Origin: Thioalkalivibrio sp.
Lineage (GTDB): Bacteria > Pseudomonadota > Gammaproteobacteria > Ectothiorhodospirales > Ectothiorhodospiraceae
Assembly (NCBI GenBank): GCA_007136145.1
Contig: SLHN01000022.1
Span: 1-23,554, forward strand
Direction: 5' to 3'
DNA length: 23,554 nucleotides
Shown here: positions 21,706 to 23,554 of the stretch, piece after piece
Position numbering within the stretch: position 1 is the stretch's first letter
Layout of the letters: each line of letters opens with the position of its first letter
Position numbers and translations under genes: made by a program
The notes under the pieces: model-generated
The model's input: the letters and a program-made list of their open reading frames with translations, nothing else
Told to the model about the DNA's origin: nothing
The model's database searches: none

Positions 21706-23554
21706 AGAAAACCCAGAGCAAGGCGAGCGCGGGCGAAGGCCTTTATCTCATCCTGATCAGCGTACACGGATTGATCCGCGCTTCGAACCTGGAACTGGGT
21801 CGCGATGCCGACACTGGCGGACAGACGCTCTATGTCGTCGAACTCGCTCGAGCCCTGGCACGGCACCCCGAGGTGGGCCGAGTGGATCTCCTGACCCGCC
21901 GTGTCGAGGATTCTCGCGTGGCCAGCGATTACGCGGTTCCAGAGGAAGATCTGGGCGACGGCGCGCGCATCGTGCGTATCGAATGCGGGCCACGTCGCTA
22001 TCTGCGCAAGGAAAAGCTCTGGCCGCACCTCGACTGTTACGCCGACAATGCACTGGATCATGTGCGCCGTGTGGGTTTGCGCCCGGACGTTATCCATGGC
22101 CACTATGCCGATGCGGGTTACGTGGCCACCCGCCTCTCCAACCTGCTCGGCGTGCCGATGCTGCAGACGGGCCATTCGCTGGGGCGCGTGAAACGCGGAC
22201 GCCTGCTCGCCAACGGCATGAAGGAGGCGGATATCGAGGCGCGCTACAACATCTCGTGGCGGATTCATGCGGAAGAGGAAGCCTTGGCCCATGCCCACCG
22301 GGTCATTGCGAGCACCCAGCAGGAGGTGGAGGACCAGTATTCCACCTATCACAATTATCATCCGTCGCGGATGGAGGTGGTTCCACCGGGGACGGACCTG
22401 TCGCGCTTCCGCCCGGCCCGGCGTGGTCAGCGCAAACCCCCGATCGCGGCCGAAATCAACCGGTTTCTGGAAAAGCCTGAGCGGCCCTTGATCATGGCGT
22501 TGTCACGTGCCGACGAGCGCAAGAACATCCGCGGTCTGATCGAGGCCTATGCCGGTAGTCAATGGTTACGCGATCACGCCAATCTGTTGATCATCGCCGG
22601 CAACCGGGACGACATCGCGGAACTCGACAGGGGCGCGCGGCAGGTGCTGACTGATCTGTTGCTGCGGATTGATCGCCACGACCTGTACGGCAAGGTTGCC
22701 TATCCCAAGCATCACGCGAGCGACGACGTGCCGGACCTCTACCGGCTGGTGGCGGCGAGCCGCGGAGTCTTCGTCAATCCCGCGCTGACCGAACCCTTCG
22801 GTCTCACGCTGATCGAGGCGGCGGCGAGTGGAGCGCCCATCGTCGCGACCAACGATGGAGGACCCAAGGAAATCATCTCTCGCTGCCACAACGGCTTGCT
22901 GGTCGACCCGTTGGATCCTGAGGGGATCGCCAGCGCAATCAAGGCCATTCTTGGGGACGCCGCATTGTGGCGCCGTTTTTCGGAACAGGGCTTGAAGGGG
23001 GTGCGCGAGCATTATTCCTGGGATGGCCACGCGGCGCAGTACATCCGGCTGATCAAGAAGCTGGGGCGCGAGGTCAAGCGCTCGCGGCGCGAACAGCGCT
23101 CGGTTTCCGGGCGTCTTGCCGATGTCGATCGAGCTGTTTTCACCGATGTCGACAATACACTGATCGGAGATCCCGCCGCGCTGAAAGCCTTTCTGGCATG
23201 GTTGCGCAGGCACCGCAAACAGGTTGCCTTCGGAGTTGCCACCGGGAGGCGGCTGGATTCGGCGCAAGAGGCGATGCAACGGCATGGCATCCCCGCGCCG
23301 GATGTCTGGATCACGTCGGTCGGAACCGAGATTCATTACGGCGCGGAAGCGACACCGGACAAGGGTTGGGAACAGCACATCAGCCATCGATGGGAGCCGG
23401 ATCGCCTGCGCGACCTGCTGGCGGGGCAGTTGGATCTGATCCTGCAGCCCGACATTGATCAGCGCAGATTCAAGCTGAGTTTCTTTGTCGATCCGGATGA
23501 GTTCGAGGGGGTGCCCGCGATCGAACGGCTGCTGTACCAGGCGGACTTGCATGC
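21702..23554 (+). CDS. sps: Sucrose-phosphate synthase (partial, cut by window end)
   Basis: Makes sucrose-6-phosphate from UDP-glucose and fructose-6-phosphate; sucrose is a compatible solute in many salt-tolerant bacteria. The frame is open from GTG 21702 (GAGGAG at 21692-21697, 4-5 nt upstream) to the window end, 617 codons. It has a GT-B synthase region (HGLIRASNLELGRDADTGGQT near residue 22, QTGHSLGRVKRGRLL, VVPPGTDLSRF, LSRADERKNI, NPALTEPFGLTLIEAAASGAPIVAT), then a C-terminal HAD phosphatase-like region starting AVFTDVDNTLIGD (about residue 481). The nucleophile Asp and the following Asp are present, so the fused phosphatase may be active. About 100 residues are probably missing at the end. 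Confidence 0.93.
   Translation, partial: MKKTQSKASAGEGLYLILISVHGLIRASNLELGRDADTGGQTLYVVELARALARHPEVGRVDLLTRRVEDSRVASDYAVPEEDLGDGARIVRIECGPRRYLRKEKLWPHLDCYADNALDHVRRVGLRPDVIHGHYADAGYVATRLSNLLGVPMLQTGHSLGRVKRGRLLANGMKEADIEARYNISWRIHAEEEALAHAHRVIASTQQEVEDQYSTYHNYHPSRMEVVPPGTDLSRFRPARRGQRKPPIAAEINRFLEKPERPLIMALSRADERKNIRGLIEAYAGSQWLRDHANLLIIAGNRDDIAELDRGARQVLTDLLLRIDRHDLYGKVAYPKHHASDDVPDLYRLVAASRGVFVNPALTEPFGLTLIEAAASGAPIVATNDGGPKEIISRCHNGLLVDPLDPEGIASAIKAILGDAALWRRFSEQGLKGVREHYSWDGHAAQYIRLIKKLGREVKRSRREQRSVSGRLADVDRAVFTDVDNTLIGDPAALKAFLAWLRRHRKQVAFGVATGRRLDSAQEAMQRHGIPAPDVWITSVGTEIHYGAEATPDKGWEQHISHRWEPDRLRDLLAGQLDLILQPDIDQRRFKLSFFVDPDEFEGVPAIERLLYQADLH

Noticed and set aside
21441..22361. Minus-strand open frame overlapping msrB upstream region and sps
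   Set aside because: It is antisense to the conserved synthase motifs of sps and overlaps the msrB start; no domain is seen.
1..23554. CRISPR arrays, tRNA or rRNA genes, prophage or toxin-antitoxin genes
   Set aside because: I looked on both strands and saw no regularly spaced direct repeats, no tRNA-like cloverleaf and no phage or toxin-antitoxin families.

Overview
The window is GC-rich, densely coded bacterial DNA. Protein families and gene order point to a gammaproteobacterium. A sucrose-phosphate synthase (a compatible-solute enzyme), a CbbY-like phosphatase, a NarX/NarL pair and a large cytochrome c maturation block would fit a salt-tolerant, respiratorily flexible, possibly chemolithoautotrophic member of the Ectothiorhodospiraceae or a relative. 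That placement is inference, since no rRNA or other marker lies in the window.

Layout. (1) 1-6236: after a strong terminator, a plus-strand cytochrome c maturation operon ccmF-ccmG-ccmH-ccmI, followed by a second thioredoxin-like ccmG and a second, shorter ccmI. Most junctions are stop/start overlaps, and several tiny ORFs fill the spaces around the duplicated pair. (2) 6237-8926: narX-narL, a nitrate/nitrite-type two-component system with two NarL-like heptamers in its upstream region. (3) 8917-11430: an MtfA-family zinc peptidase on the minus strand, convergent with narL and divergent from gshA (glutamate-cysteine ligase). (4) 11669-15873: an RND efflux adaptor and pump without an outer-membrane partner gene. 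(5) 15944-19890: a GntR/UTRA regulator divergent from an operon of class II aldolase, CbbY-like HAD phosphatase and DUF1537 (four-carbon acid sugar) kinase. A good promoter in the divergent region carries an operator-like palindrome. (6) 20230-20919: a NapC/NirT-type tetraheme quinol dehydrogenase behind an FNR/ANR-type box spaced as in a class II activated promoter. (7) 21085-21480: msrB on the minus strand. (8) 21702-23554: sucrose-phosphate synthase, cut by the window end.

The genes suggest an anaerobic-respiration theme: nitrate sensing (NarXL), an oxygen/NO-regulated quinol-to-periplasm electron donor (NapC/NirT type) and the apparatus that attaches its haems (Ccm). The donor's first haem site is unusual: CX3CH instead of CXXCH, with the usual CHxM replaced by CHSH. 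This coincides with a duplicated CcmG/CcmI pair in the same region.

The most unusual non-coding signal is a repeat family. One complete 166-bp fold-back element and two single arms all begin exactly at the TAG stop codon of a gene, within CTAG. This looks like a MITE/REP-type element that targets CTAG, which in this genome often falls at stop codons.
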